A stretch of 64,000 nucleotides of DNA from Ixodes scapularis (taxonomy: Eukaryota > Arthropoda > Arachnida > Ixodida > Ixodidae). The notes under the pieces were generated by a model. The model searched no databases, was not told the origin of the DNA, and worked only from the letters and a program-made list of their open reading frames with translations. The stretch is taken from assembly GCF_016920785.2 (NCBI RefSeq), contig NW_024609836.1:67125596-67189595 (forward strand), written 5' to 3'. Both the position numbers and the translations under genes were made by a program. Within the stretch, counting starts at the first letter, position 1, and each line of letters starts with the position of its first letter. Below are positions 43,967 through 56,249 of the stretch, piece by piece.

Positions 43967-45117
43967 CATAGAGTTATTATAATGTACGCTAGAGGTTCAA
44001 CTGGCGCTAGTGTCTATGCGACTTCCGTGACGCAAATTGAAGCAGACAGCAACCAGTCTACTTTTCCAGTCTTCCTGTGTATTCCTATGGGAAAGCGCGC
44101 GTGCATTTTGTCTCTTCGCCGGAAAATAACACGGAACACTTTGGTTATTGGGGTCGTACCGAATAGTATGTACCTTGATTAACACTGTAAAAGTGTAATT
44201 GCTTTAGTTAGCGCATTTTTCTTCATCAGTGACCGATGTTTAACTTCGCTACATTCCAGTTCCAAACGTGTGTTCCGCAGCAGGTGTGTAAAAACAAGCG
44301 ACGATTCGAAGCAAAATTACAATCGAAAGGAATGTAGAGTGTGTTCAAGGCTCGCCAGCAATCCGGTGACGCTTATATATTGATAATATGCCAGTCCTGT
44401 CACTATATAAAAATGACCCCGTCGTGCATGAGCGGATAAAAACGTTCAAAACGTAGAGAATAAAGTCCGTGGACTATAAAAGTTGTCTCTTCGTATTGTT
44501 TTCTCTGCCGGGCAGCTTTTATCGGGCAATTGTTCTCAAAGATTTCGAGCGTGCGAGTGATATTTTGAACGTAGAACAAGCAGCTTCGCTCAGAGCAGAA
44601 AGAATAAAACGGTACTTACTTATTTAAAATAGGAATAGATTACGTGGCCTTCAATTAATTTTGATCGTTTATGCACGTGTAGTTACTGATCCGGTGTTAC
44701 TGCGTAGTTCTTGCCGTCTTTCTTAATTTCCAGATGTTCTTCGTTCGTTTGGCACGTATATCCCCCACGCTGAAAAGCGCCGACGTCGTGTTCGTGCTAA
44801 CAGTGTCCGACAGTGCACATAAATACACGTACGAAGCTGTTTTAGCACCATTTTTAATGCGATGAATTTGAAAGAAAAACACCGTAACTGACCAATTATT
44901 TCGTCGGCCTGACTGAGAAATGTTCCAAGCTACCTAGTACGTACGAATTATTCGGGATATTTGCTCTTATGATCGAGCGCAGAGAGAAAATGCACTCGCT
45001 TTTTCCCATAGAAATGCATTACCGGAAGTCAATTTTAGACTGGTTGCTGTCTGCTTCAATTTGCGTCAGCACACTAGCGCCACTTGAACCTCTAGCGTAT
45101 ATTATAGTAACTCTATG
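43967..45117. mobile_element. Non-autonomous DNA transposon, about 150-bp TIRs, 8-bp target duplication
   Basis: The left end CATAGAGTTATTATAATGTA and the right end in reverse complement CATAGAGTTACTATAATATA begin inverted arms about 140-150 bp long, sharing CGCTAGAGGTTCAA, GACGCAAATTGAAGCAGAC and AGCAACCAGTCTA. The octamer GCTGCAAT flanks the element perfectly on both sides (43959-43966 and 45118-45125). An 8-bp duplication with CA ends fits P, hAT, Merlin or MULE-like transposases; the interior encodes none. Confidence 0.88.
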
Positions 45118-45839
45118 GCTGCAATAACGTTGTTCCCTAGACTTATTCGACAGTTTTAGTAGCCCGTACGCAAAAATCGCGTTCTCAGTGAATTCCCTGC
45201 CAACCTTCTCACAATAAAAGAAACCGAGTTCAAGAAGTGAACATTTTCATATGTAACCGTTCCTTCTCGTAAAATTGTAGTAAAAAAAGAAAAAATAAAT
45301 AATAATAATAATAATAAAGTTACTGGTTGCGTTTGGAACATTTAAAATGTCCGTCCTCCGCAATCTTTTTTTTTTTTTCACAGTTTATTTGTTTATTAGT
45401 TTGTTTGCCGCATTTCATTAGCTCATGACACAACATCAAATAGTGCGCCGCTTTTGTTTGTCGCCTCCGCTGCCTTGTTGCTACAATGTACTGTACATAC
45501 AGTCCTTTCGAGAACAAAAAAAAAAAAAAAACGCAAAAATCAAAGGTTTATAACACCTCTTGCTTATCGTTTCCAAAAAAAAGATTAGACGAAATTGAGA
45601 GCGTAGCTCTAGAACAGCTGTGGGTTGACATCCCTCAACGAACGCTATCCTCTCCAAGCCACAAACAGGGATACCCAGTCCTTAAACGTCCCTTTATCAG
45701 ATAGCCAAATGGGCCCCATTGGTCAAGACGAGCTGTTTAGGAATATTTTCTCCCCGTGTGCCCCCAGGCTGTAAACGCACAGATTGCCACTGCCCGCAAA
45801 TTAAAGCGAAGCATGCGAGAGATAAGAACACCCAGATAT

Positions 45840-46252
45840 AAGGATAAGGCCCGAATCGTAGATGGCGTCACAGACGGATCGCTCGTTCGCGCTAGCAGAC
45901 GACGTACTCGGCTCGTCTGCTTCCAGAGGCTGCTGCTGTTGCAGACGACTTCTGGGAAAACAAAAGGAGATACCGCGCTATCTGTTCGGTGATTATGATC
46001 TTAGTGCGGATTTGAGGTTTGAGGACAGCGGCTGCGGGGTTTCTTGTGCGTTGGTGGCGTGAATCGGGAACACACCTGAACCTAAGGCTCCTTTTTCTTG
46101 TTGTAAATTTGGCAACGCGCCCTCCAGCGCCGGCGTTTTCGCGCCGCGAAGATTTTTTCGGGGAGTGATTGCTTTTTTCTAAAGTCTGGTGTCCCGTTCC
46201 GGGAATATTTCCAAGACGTCGCCCCTTGGTCGAATCCACGACCTTAGGATTC
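45840..46252 (+). promoter_or_regulatory. CpG-rich promoter/5' UTR candidate of the carrier gene
   Basis: The stretch is richer in CG than its AT-rich neighbours on both sides. It lies directly before the carrier ATG at 46253 and is open on both strands for over 60 codons, which GC-rich DNA often is. The missing FCF1 first exon is expected on the opposite strand in the 43.2-46.2 kb interval, so a divergent promoter is possible, but no start site is visible. Confidence 0.35.
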
Positions 46253-46286
46253 ATGGCTTTGGACTTCGTGGCCGGTTGCTTAGGAG
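46253..46286 (+). CDS. SLC25A29: First coding exon of a mitochondrial carrier, SLC25A29-type
   Basis: The exon encodes MALDFVAGCLGG (last Gly split) and ends at a consensus donor, GAG|GTGAGT. SLC25A29 in vertebrates starts MALDFLAGCAGG, and related fly carriers start with DFVAGLLGGAAGV, so both the residues and a phase-1 intron inside the first repeat fit. The family transports basic amino acids or acylcarnitine across the inner mitochondrial membrane. The next expected block, GVLVGHPFDTVKVRLQ, is not found up to 64000. Either intron 1 is over 17.7 kb or this is an orphan exon. A CpG-rich stretch (45860-46250) upstream fits a promoter and 5' UTR. Confidence 0.62.
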
Positions 46287-47020
46287 GTGAGTGGCTTTTC
46301 GACAAAAAAAATTGCGCGTTCCATGTTTGATTCTGCATAACTGACTGATTTCATATAAAAGAAAAAAAAAAAGTATTTGGTATATAAAAAAACAAAAGCT
46401 TACTTTATTTCAGTCCGAATTATTTCAACTTTATTTAGTACCATTCTTGCTCGAGTAAGCTGAGTTATGGCTGAGTTTATTCAAAATTAATTTTATTTTA
46501 TGTAAATTGAATTTATATAATGTATTAACTAAGTTCATTGAAATTTCAGTACGGAATGACTAAATCAAAGTGAGAAATAATTGACATTATTTCGTTACAT
46601 TTTTACTTAGCTCATCGAAACACGCGCACTACCGCGCACGGTAATCATCGAACGACCGCAGTCAACAAACACCTGATATGTCGAGGGAACAATCCTGATT
46701 ATTCGAAGATAAATGTCTGACTAACTCAATCGGATTAGGAAATGCAACTTTACAGATTTCAGGGAAACTCGGAGGCTCCTTGATATGTTCGCGACTCCAG
46801 CAAAACGGACGGCACCTAAAGGAAAAACACTGAACTGGCCGGTACAGGCCCTCTCGCGATTTCTGTTCGTTTTTTGTGGCTTCCGTTATTACATGTGTAA
46901 TAGAAAACTGGGAGGTTAAAACTTATAATAACGTAAATTGATACAAACTCGGACTTGGAGTGCGAACCGGATACCCATCCGACCGCCTCGGTGGTCTCGG
47001 TATTCCAGTGCGGTATTCAT

Positions 47021-47244
47021 ACAATGCGAAACGCAAGTTCGTCTGCTTTTTTTTTGCATGGGTTGTGGTGACGTCAGAACGTCGAGCTCTGATTGGTTCT
47101 GGTTGAAGGATAGTGGGTAGATCTCATGGCAGCTTGCTTTGAGGTCTACCCACTATCCTTCAATCAGAGCCAATCAGAGCTCGGCCTCATCCTGACGTCA
47201 TCGCAACTCCAGCAAAAGAAGCAGACGACTTGCTCTCCGCATAT
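47021..47244. mobile_element. Palindromic MITE, copy 3
   Basis: It has the same architecture as the two copies in striatin: GCAAGTTCGTCTGC at the left, AGTGGGTAGATCTCATGGC and TTGAGGTCTACCCACTATCC in the middle, and AGAAGCAGACGACTTGC at the right. The two arms pair over most of their length. Confidence 0.75.
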
Positions 47245-48238
47245 GGCGGATACTCAAAAAGGGGTGATGTCCATCACGCTAATGCTGACGCTAATACATG
47301 TTGCGCGAATGGAACAGTTGGCCCGGTGACTCTGTCGTAACGGTAGTATATCAGCTTGTTACCCAGGTTGCTCCGAACGCACAACCTACTTAACCGCGTG
47401 AACCAGTCATTCCGTGTTTATCAACGTTCATCAGCACCGTGGAAAGACAGTAGGCGGTCCTTGCATTGCTTCCTCGAAGAAAGTCAAGCCTCTGGAAGCT
47501 CGCTTACGCCACCACATCACCGCAGGTTCGAGACGTGGAGGATGAAAATCGGGGCAAACCATTTTGAGTTCAATGCTTGCTTGCTGATGCCCCAGCGTTG
47601 TGCGTTGACCTGGCACAAGGCACGGCACGACTTGCTTTAGACCGCCATATTTTCCCGGTAGGAGCGACCGCTATCGGTCGCCGGAGTCGCGAATACAATC
47701 CAGTATATTCCTATTGAAAAAAAAAATATATATATCATCTGATTTTTTCAGTAAACATATCAGAAGTTAAATAAATTATATAAGACGCATCTGACGCATA
47801 AAGTAGTTTTGTCTCCACTGCCCGGGCGTCCGGCATTCGGCGAGTTCAGTGGCGACAGAGGCAGCTAACTTTGCGTCTACCCTCTACTCATTACAACCAG
47901 AGTTGTCATGTTGGCCGCAGTGGGAAAGGGAAGAACACAAAGTAGGGGACGGGGCGGGAGAGAGAGAAATAGCCCCTTTTGTGGGCAAGACAGTCGTAAG
48001 CTGGGCCAGTACGGTAGATAAAAACGCGGACGAAGAAAGGAGGAAAACGCATTGGCTTCGCCAACACGCACGTGGTTGGCGCAGAGCCAAATATCCTAAG
48101 AAGGTTTTTCTTGGAATTGTGTCAAATCCAGCACACGCCAGGAAACCTAGACAGGTCCCTGAGCGCATTGCCCTCTGTGTACGCACATGGACTCATGGTC
48201 TGGCGAGAACGCTGCAGAGATGACCGTCTCTATAACAA

Positions 48239-48297
48239 AATAATAATATTGAAAATAATATTAATATTGTTATTGTTATTTTAATATTATTATTATG
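48239..48297. repeat. AT-only imperfect hairpin
   Basis: AATAATAATATT...AATATTATTATT arms enclose a TTGTTATTG loop region. It is likely simple-sequence expansion. Confidence 0.6.
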
Positions 48298-49639
48298 GGC
48301 ATGTGGAGCTTCAGTCGTCCCCTTCCCCTCCCCCCCCCCCCCCCCCCCCCCGCAAAAAAAAAAAAAAAAGAAACAGATTGATTCAGGCGGCGTGAGCGCA
48401 TCGGCACCGTTTCGCGTTTGGCTCAGACAAGCATTAATAAATTCCGATATTAATTTTATCAGCTAGGTCGTTGCCCAAGATTAGTGCCTTCCACCATGCC
48501 CGCAGTTTTGATGTCAGCCTTTCAGTTGCATGAGAAATGTGGGAAGGACCAGCGATCGCTTGTTAGTGCGAACTTTGTCGCGCGCGCTGTATAATGCATA
48601 CATATGCGTTCTGTACACATGTCTTGAACGTCAATTTTATTGGTCACTGTTATTGCCGTTCTTGCAGTCGTCCGCAAAAGGTTCGATTGTTTCGAAAACC
48701 AACGCTGATGTCTACATTCACTTGCTGTAGCAGAACGATCAGGTCGAGTGGGTCCAATAAGAGCTATCCTGTTCGGCGTTGTCTAGTTTTACTTTATTTG
48801 AAGATCGACTGCTCCACAGGGGCAAGCAAATACTCGTACTGGGCGTGAGAGTCACATTCGTTTGCGCAAATCACGCGCCAGCCAGCCGGCAACAGAGAGG
48901 CGGCAGCCCGCGGTTATAACTCTGTGTCGTTGTAGCTCGGCAAAGGGTGAGCGCAGTGGCGTACCAACTTGTTTTTGAGTGGGGGGGCAAAACCGACCCT
49001 CTTCCCCCCCCCCCCCCCCTTAATTGAAAATTCGGCGCAACTTTTGTCGAAGTTTTCTAAGGATGTGGCAATGATTCGGCAAAATTACAACGTTACCAGA
49101 CTTAACATTGATATTTTGTTTTTTCTCACGAAAAAAATTTTGCTTCTTCTTAAAATAAATACAACTTGTAGTGCCTATTGAAACAGTTATGATTAAATAA
49201 GGTGATATTCTACAAGATAATTGTATCGATGTCGCTTTTGTGTGTTTACTGGCAATTTTAGTGTTTGCTTGCAGAAAGTGGCGTGACAACGAGGTTGGGT
49301 AATAGCCGGAGCAGTCACGAATCACACTACAAGAGTTTTGATTTTGAGGCTTCATCAGCGCACGCCTGCAAGTGTGTTTACATTGTTAAAATAAAGACAA
49401 TCACTGCGTTCTTACTTTCTCTGGGAGTCACCGTTTCGTGCGCGAAAACGGATGCAACGGTTGTTTAGCCTTCACCAGAAGAGATAACAATACTGTAAAT
49501 ATGCATGTTTTTCGATTTGAGTCACTTGACGTCAGCTTTGCATGAAAGTGCACGTTCCATATTCGCAACGTGCCGTTTTTAACCTTTAAAATTCCGGTTT
49601 CTGGTGTTAGGACACACACGGACGTTTAGGAAGATGGGG

Positions 49640-50480
49640 AGAGTTAGGAATGTCGGATGTGCAACGTCGAGCATGATAGTTCTGTGTTTAACGAATACTT
49701 TTCATCAGTGTTTACTAACGGGTGCTTGGACTTCGTCTCATTTAATTACTTCTTGGACTCCGATCTGATTGAGACCACTACTGTGTATAAATACCTTGGT
49801 GTAAGACTAACATCTGACCTTCCCTGGAATAACCACATTGAAGTCATTACCGCCGATTCATCTGGAACTCTTGGACTAAGCAGACGTAACTTAAAAAATC
49901 GCTCCACCCTTTGTCCCTAAGCTAACCTTTAACACGTACGTCAGACCAAAAATAGAATATGCTTCAACCATCTGGAATACCCATCGACTGTACCTCATCA
50001 ATACGCCGTAGAGGCAGTTCAGAACAGAGCTGCTCGCTTCATTTCATCCACTTATGACTTTTCTTTCAGTGCCTCGGCGCTAAAAACTGAACTAACCATG
50101 TCCTCTTTGCAGCTTCGCAGGAAAGTCTCTCAGCTGTGCCTTATTCACAAAATCTACTACCACATTCCCGACCTCAAAACCACTTTGTTATTACCCTCGA
50201 CCGAACATCTTCTCGCCTCAACAACGTCTGCACCATCAAACACACTTCTGGCTCTACGAACGCTTTCAATTGGTCATTCCTTTCTCAAGCCATCAGCCAC
50301 TGGAACAGTCCCCCATCCTCCATTGTCACCATCTTGGACCCTGCTGATTTCTCCTCTGCAGTAAAACTACACCTTTCTTGGCCCATGTGATGGTGTGCGG
50401 GGCTAGGCAGATCAGTGAAAACACTTACGCAGAGCGCTTGCCAGGCCAGACGTGTACGTAGTTCAACTACTTTACTCAAG
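49640..50480 (+). mobile_element. Decayed CR1/L2-like LINE reverse transcriptase, C-terminal part
   Basis: The first frame has SVFNEYFSSVFTNG, typical of the start of the RT region, joined directly to TTVYKYLGVRLTSDLPWNNH, which normally lies after the catalytic motifs. The RT core is thus deleted. After a stop near 49918 the reading shifts through YVRPKIEYASTIWN and QLRRKVSQLCLIHKIYYH, both standard C-terminal features of these LINEs. Several frameshifts and stops make it a pseudogene fragment. Confidence 0.78.
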
Positions 50481-50610
50481 TTACTGTAGTTTAACTACTT
50501 TTCTGGGTAGTTTAGTAACTTTTAATTATATTTCTATTCTAGTAACCAGTAGTTTACTTTAACTACTTTTCCGAGTGACTTCCACTCAAATTACAAATTA
50601 CTTTCTAATT
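50455..50610. repeat. Degenerate array of TAGTTTAACTACTTTT-type words
   Basis: AACTACTTT recurs at least four times in 150 bp with variable spacing, directly after the LINE fragment. It may be the LINE tail or an independent simple repeat. Confidence 0.55.
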
Positions 50611-51359
50611 TTAGTGGTTGTTTTGCCTATCAACAGAGAACAGAGAACAGAGGTCGGAAGGTCAGCTGATATTTGCAGAGGGGGAAGCATGCGGAGTAGA
50701 AAAGGGGGGGATGGGAAGGAAGAAAGTGATTTAGATAGTCCAAAAAACCCCAAAATTTTAACGAGCCCCCCCACTGCAACAACACTGCTACGAGGCGCGG
50801 GGAGCGAACAGACACGACGCAAGAGAGGTCGAGTAACTGTGGGATTAGCTCCGAATAGTGGCGTTTCTTCGTATTCCGAAGCTCAAGGAGACTTGACGCA
50901 TTTGAAGAAAGGGCTTGTCCCCGCTTCTCTCCAATGTAGGAATTCTTGCCCACTACAGGAGGTGCACACACTGCTCCTTTTACGGTGCAGGCGATAGAAC
51001 CCCTAACAACGACGCTCACGCCGGATGGGCTGCTCGTGTATCACTCGAAGCGCGTTAACCCACCCCCGCGCCTGCGTTCACGCCGCTTCGCGGTGACGGT
51101 GTGCGGCTGCTAATTACAAATCTATTAACCCACCTAGCCCCCCCACCCCCCGTACACGCCGCTTTGCGGCGTCCGGTCGGCAACCCAAGCCCCGCTGCCC
51201 CCCATGCACTTCCGTAAATAGAGTCGATACGATTTAGTTTAGCGATGTTTCGTCAACAACATTCGTTTTTTTAGTGTTAATGGTAAAAAAGAAATGTAAA
51301 TATCGCCAAATGCCTCGACAAAACAAAATGTTCGAGAAAAAAAATAAAAAGAAGTAAGC

Positions 51360-51430
51360 CGGCCCACACCATAAATAGAACCCGGGTCTGACACGTATGA
51401 GGCAGACATCTCACCACTAAGTTACGCTAC
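51360..51430 (-). mobile_element. tRNA-like sequence, degraded
   Basis: On the minus strand, TAGCGTAACTTAGTGGTGA (box A-like) is followed by GACCCGGGTTCTA (weak box B) about 35 bp later, with CTCATAC at the anticodon position. The acceptor arms do not pair, so a tRNA pseudogene or SINE head is preferred. Confidence 0.4.
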
Positions 51431-51492
51431 CTCTTCGGAAACTCGCATTGCATCCGCTGCCTATGTTGACGGCGGCAGCGCCTATCTCCAAG

Positions 51493-51735
51493 CAAGCAAG
51501 CAAAACTTTATTTTGTGTAAGGGCCTACGTCCTGGTCTGGACGGCCCGTCCGGCCCATGTCTCGCGAATGGATTCCGTAAGGTTACCTTGTAGCCTTGTT
51601 CGTGGAGCAAGGCTTTACGAACCAGCCAATCCGGCGTGCGTGAGCACCGTTGCTAGGGTTTGTATCGCCTGCGCGTTAAAAATATGCCCGCGCGGGTCGG
51701 GGGGCAGTGCCCTTGGTATTCCTTGGGCGCCGCCG
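51493..51735 (-). mobile_element. Probable LINE 3' end with GCTTGC tail
   Basis: On the minus strand the sequence reads a short frame (DPRGHIFNAQAIQTLATVL), later stops, AATAAAGTTTTGC and a GCTTGCTTGC tail. AATAAAGTT plus a short tandem tail is typical of 3' ends of some non-LTR retrotransposons. The family cannot be named from this piece. Confidence 0.4.
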
Positions 51736-51754
51736 GCCTGTGTCTGCTCTGCCC

Positions 51755-51868
51755 AGTGGCGGCCGTTTCAGGGGGGGCAAAACGCATGCCTTGCCCCCCC
51801 ACTCTGAGAACTGGGGGGGCAAGTGCCCCCCTTGCCCCCCCGGTTGGTACGCCCATGGGTGAGCGATA
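51755..51868. repeat. G-run/C-run palindromic repeat beginning CAGTGGCGGCC
   Basis: GGGGGGGCAA, TTGCCCCCCC, GGGGGGGCAAG and CTTGCCCCCCC alternate in 90 bp. The start resembles the CAGTGGCGTACCAA start at 48953, so both may be heads of one repeat family. Confidence 0.5.
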
Positions 51869-52239
51869 AGCCCCACCTTGCGTGCCGACGGCTTCGAAGT
51901 GCGCTGCGTATACGAGCGCAACGCACACATATTTGTGCGTGACGCAGAGAAAAGCTTGATACTTCTTCGCAGTAAAAGCGCACTCCTCTGATACGTAGTA
52001 ACGTTCCGATTGGCCTGCCAGGGCCGTAGCTTCCACCGTACTGGCATGTATGCGATCACGGCTTCCCGGCATACCTAGTATTTCTTGCTTCAGGCACTAG
52101 GCTAAGCGCAACGCCGCCAGAGTAATAGCTCACGTAGCTCACGTTTGAGCAGCGCAACCGCCACTCCCAGGCATTCTCAATGTTTATTGCTTCAGTCCTT
52201 AGATGGAGCAAAACCAAACAGCATTGCAAACACTAAAAT

Positions 52240-52920
52240 AAAACTAACCATTGCCCCCCCCCCCCCCTTTTTTTTTTTTTAATTACATGAGCCGTGTTGA
52301 TCGAATCCCGAGGCGAATAGCTCAGCAGAGTGCTTTTGTTTGTAGACGAGAACTCGTGCATATATAGGAGACACTTTCCAAAGCCACCAGCTCGTGCCCA
52401 TGTCTGCACTGCAGATGTTTGTGGGATGGAGTATAGGCACGCGGTTGCACCCGAGTTGAGTTTAGGTTTCTTTGTGCAAACCCGTATAACTTCGCACCAA
52501 ATACATTTTTATCGGCACGCTTTTTTTTTTTTTTGTGATGTACAACACGCGATATAATAGTACCTTTATTAGTGTCCAACAAAAACAATGTTGAAAAGGT
52601 GACACGGGAAAAAAGCTGTAAAAACAGCATGATGAGCTCCGAGCCACCTATACCTCTACACCTATACCTACATATCTAGCTCGCTCCAACGCATTGTCAA
52701 TGCGGTGCTCGCTGCTCCTCGCCAGGGGTTTCCCGAGGAATTGAAATTTGGGGAAGGGGGGGGGGGGGGGTCTAATATTTAGCGGGGGGGGGGGGGGGGG
52801 GTTTAGGGGGCCATTGATAATAGAGGAGTCGTTGCTAATTAAGGGGGTGCCTTCAAAAATAGGAAGGAGTACACCCCCCCCCCCCCCCCCCCCCCCCACC
52901 CCACTAGCCCACTAGGGGGT
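52240..52920. repeat. Cluster of long G and C homopolymer tracts
   Basis: There is a C tract at 52253-52267 followed by T, a T tract near 52522, G tracts at about 52756-52770 and 52785-52801 and a C tract at 52874-52898. The segments between G tracts (TCTAATATTTAGC, TTTAGGGGGCC) are short. No gene is visible from 51870 to 54560. Confidence 0.75.
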
Positions 52921-54571
52921 GTGTACGGATATCACTGCTTCCCGCGCGTTCCGACAAAACCGATCTGTTGGCCACTGGGTGCGCGATCGAAACCGTCGTT
53001 GTGGTCGGCCTTCCACGATTGGCCGAATGCTGACCATGATGTCAGCGAAGGATTTCTCAATGACTTATATAAGAGCAATGGAAGAACTTCAACGTTGACG
53101 GTGTTGGCAGTGTTTGTTTCGGAAGGGCTTCGATTTCAAGCTGTTACCATGCTGATTCAAACACCATCGAACTTGTTGTTCGCAAGGTAATGACGTCACG
53201 AGAGGGAACCATAGGAGAGCGCCACTAAAACAAGTGGTTTCCAGTGGTGCTTCCCGAGTCTCACTGTTATCGCTCGTCGGCCAATGAGGTTGCGGCATCA
53301 GCTGATAAGAACTCACGCGCTCCTTGTCTTTCGTCATGTTACTGTTGCGCGTGCCACCAAGCGTTATCATATAGGCGGAAAGATCACGTAAACATAGCAG
53401 GGCACGCCCTGCGTAGGGAGTTCCCGAGGAGAAAAAAAAAGTATACCGTGTTTTTTCGGCTTGGGTAGATATAAACTACGCATCGCAGAATGCTCAAACT
53501 TCGTGCGAATAGTATAGAATGGGGAAAGTTTGAGAACGTGACGTTACATGGATCGAAAGAGGATTGAGGAAAAACGGAACTTTCTCAGTGACCTGACGCC
53601 CCCATATATAAGCCTAAGTTCCCCGTGAAAACAAAAATGCATCGTGGGCGCCTGTAGCATCTATTTCAGTGAAACAAACTTGTCAGCAAGAAAGAAAACA
53701 ACATTGCCCTTCTTGCTGACAAGTGTTTTCCACTGGTCTAAATCCCACGAACTTTCACGATATAAGTACTTGTTTTGACGATATTAGGCTTCGGTGGATT
53801 GATGATATAAGGCTTAGGTGGACGTCAGCTCATGGAGACGTTAGTTTTTTTTTTTTTTCTAAATTATCTTAATTTGGGTGATGTCATCTTCTTCGCGGAG
53901 TTTGAGCTTTCTGCGCTGAATAGTTTATTCAACCGGGCCAAAAAACACGGTTCTATTTCCTCGGGACCTCCATGTGTATCTCCCTTCCACGCAATCGGAC
54001 ACGAAACTAAGTACACACTCATCCCGTGTAACGATTGCTTCCACGAGGTATGGACTCCCTCCCGTAAACCGCTGTAAGGGCGCAACAGCGGCCTGCTCTT
54101 GACAGCCGCTCAGTTACGGCCTGACCTAATTTCGCTGTCAGCTGTTTGAATTACCGTTCCAGGTAGACAGTTAACAAATGTTGCCCAGGCACAGACCTTA
54201 GATACGTGTGATGTGGGCACAACTCCGACAGGGCTAATATATCTTCTCTGAATGTGCTTACAGGCATGTACGAGTTAGTATGTCGTTTGCGTGGCGGGTT
54301 CTTTTTTCCCGCATTTAACTTTGCTAAAAAAAAAAATGTGCCAGAGCGTTGCGAATATTTGCTCCGGCGTTTGTGCCATTGTAGTCAATTTCTGAGTATA
54401 ATGTTTTTGCTTGATCCGTTGTATTTGTTTTCGGCAGTTTGGCCAATTATCCATCTGAGAAAGTCATGTTATAAATTTTTTATTCTGAAACAATGTAACT
54501 CAAGGAAGTGTAAATCACTCTCCTACCATAGTCCTGTGAGGAACTGACAGTATTTTGGAAAACGTAATTAC

Positions 54572-55791
54572 CGTAATATTCCGAGTCACCGCCCACCCCA
54601 CCTTTTGGGCAATTACCGATTTCCTGAAAAAAGAAACGAGAAAAAAAAACGAACACCGAATGATCGCCCACCCCTACGAATACCCCAACGCAGACTCTGC
54701 GATCCGCGAACATTCCTCCTACCCGAATGACGTGGCCGCGGACCTTGCGGTTGGAGGACGTCCGTGACAAAGTAAAACGAAGGACGGAAAGACATTTCTG
54801 TTTACGGATTTTCTTCCCAATTTCTGCGACCCCGAAAAGTCGCAGAGTATAAGGTCAAAGTCCGTCTCCACCGAAATAAGGTCACCGAAAACCCTCTGCT
54901 TCTCCCGGGACGTCGCGACCGCGGTTGGTATGGTTGTGCGATGTTTCAGAAAAAGCCAACGGGTAAACACACTAAACATGAGGAAGATACACAGAAAGGG
55001 GGGGGACGGACAACAATGACTTCCAACGAGCAACAACATTTATTGACCCGAAGTTTGCATATATAGGTGAAGGAGGGGAGGGTGAAAGATGCCACAGTGG
55101 AAGGGGTAGAAGCAATGGTAAACAAAGATTCGTTGGAACGCCGCTTACAGACGTGTGTAAAGCGCTCCCTTTCGAGCTCCATGTTCGTGGTGTAATCCAC
55201 GCTACGCAGCGATGCCACTTCAACCCGCGTTGATAGCACGCCGCGCACGAACGGACTCACGCATGTATATATGCACCAAACAAGAAAGTTGCACAAGATC
55301 CTGCTCCTTGTGACTGACAAGGCACCCGACTCGGCCTGACTCCAAAGTATTCGCCAACGCAATCGCCGTCTTTCCCGCTTCCCCAGCTTCGCTCTTCGTC
55401 GCTTCTCGCCCGCGGGATCGCTCGCTCGCTCGTTGCGCCTGGTTGGTTTTTCTTTTTTCTTGTTGACTCCTTTTTTCCCCCTTTTTTTAATATCAAAGAG
55501 AACATGGCAGTGTTAGGGAACGTGCTTTCACGAAAGAAACGTTCGCGCTGTATGCCGATCGGCGGTCTCCATATCGCGCATATGCAAGCAACGGACTTTG
55601 CTATTGTAAAACATGCTTTCATGAGCATTTGTTGCATAAAACAATGAAACAATTCGAGTTTGTGTTTAATTTATCTCTTGTGCAGCCGCGCTAGATATAT
55701 GTACAAAAAAAAAAAAAAGAAGACATGGCACACCCCACTTTTTTTATGAATTTCAGGCAGCAGGGGGGTGGGCGATGACTCGGGATATTAC
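54572..55791. mobile_element. 1.22-kb TIR element, CGTAATATTCCGAGTCACCG ends
   Basis: The left end reads CGTAATATTCCGAGTCACCG then CCCACCCC. The right end in reverse complement reads CGTAATATCCCGAGTCATCG then CCCACCCC. A further CGCCCACCCCTACG copy lies inside the left end (54665). No TSD is clear, and no transposase is recognisable although a 138-codon minus-strand frame (55362-54946) is open. Confidence 0.62.
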
Positions 55792-56249
55792 GCTAGTCTG
55801 CATGCCTCACGTTTCTTAAGCCCCCCCCCCCCCTTTTTTTTGTCGTACCAAAACACGATATATTTGCGCTGTCAATAATTCAGTAGAAAGAGGGTTATGT
55901 CATTAACCACGCGACCCATAAGAACTCGTTGTACTTGCTTAAAAAAACGAACAGCGGGCTGGTAACTATCACACATAAAAATATGCCGTATCTTCTATTT
56001 AATTGCAGTAAATACCTTGGCTTCTCGAAAATAGCGGGAAACAATATTCGCGTTTTCCAGTTGATTATTCGATACCATTAAAAAAAAATTGCTTTTCATT
56101 CTGGCAAACTTCCTTTTGAAGCTGTACTGTTGCTATTTCAAAACTTTATGAAATAAAACAATATTTTATTAGTTACAGTATGATCATAGATGTATATATT
56201 AGCTCTTCTCTTCTTGGGTGTTGCTCCTCTCATATCATGACATTAGGCA

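Larger units (their letters stand above)
46287..49639. other. Putative carrier intron, repeat-rich
   Basis: It has an AT-rich part (46330-46620), palindromic MITE copy 3 (47021-47244), a CG-rich frame of 124 codons at 47849-48223 with no recognised domain, an AT-rich hairpin (48239-48297) and a C-then-A homopolymer (48330-48370). A CAGTGGCGTACCAA-type repeat start (48953) is followed by G and C runs. No exon of the carrier is seen. Confidence 0.45.

Noticed and set aside
45003..45020. Missing FCF1 first exon (ATGGGAAA on the minus strand)
   Set aside because: It lies inside the right TIR of the transposon and has no splice donor after the third codon.
45892..46338. 148-codon minus-strand frame
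   Set aside because: It is antisense to the carrier first exon and its CpG-rich leader; no recognisable domain.
47849..48223. 124-codon plus-strand frame
   Set aside because: Open in the antisense frames too, and with no recognisable similarity; kept only as a note on the stretch.
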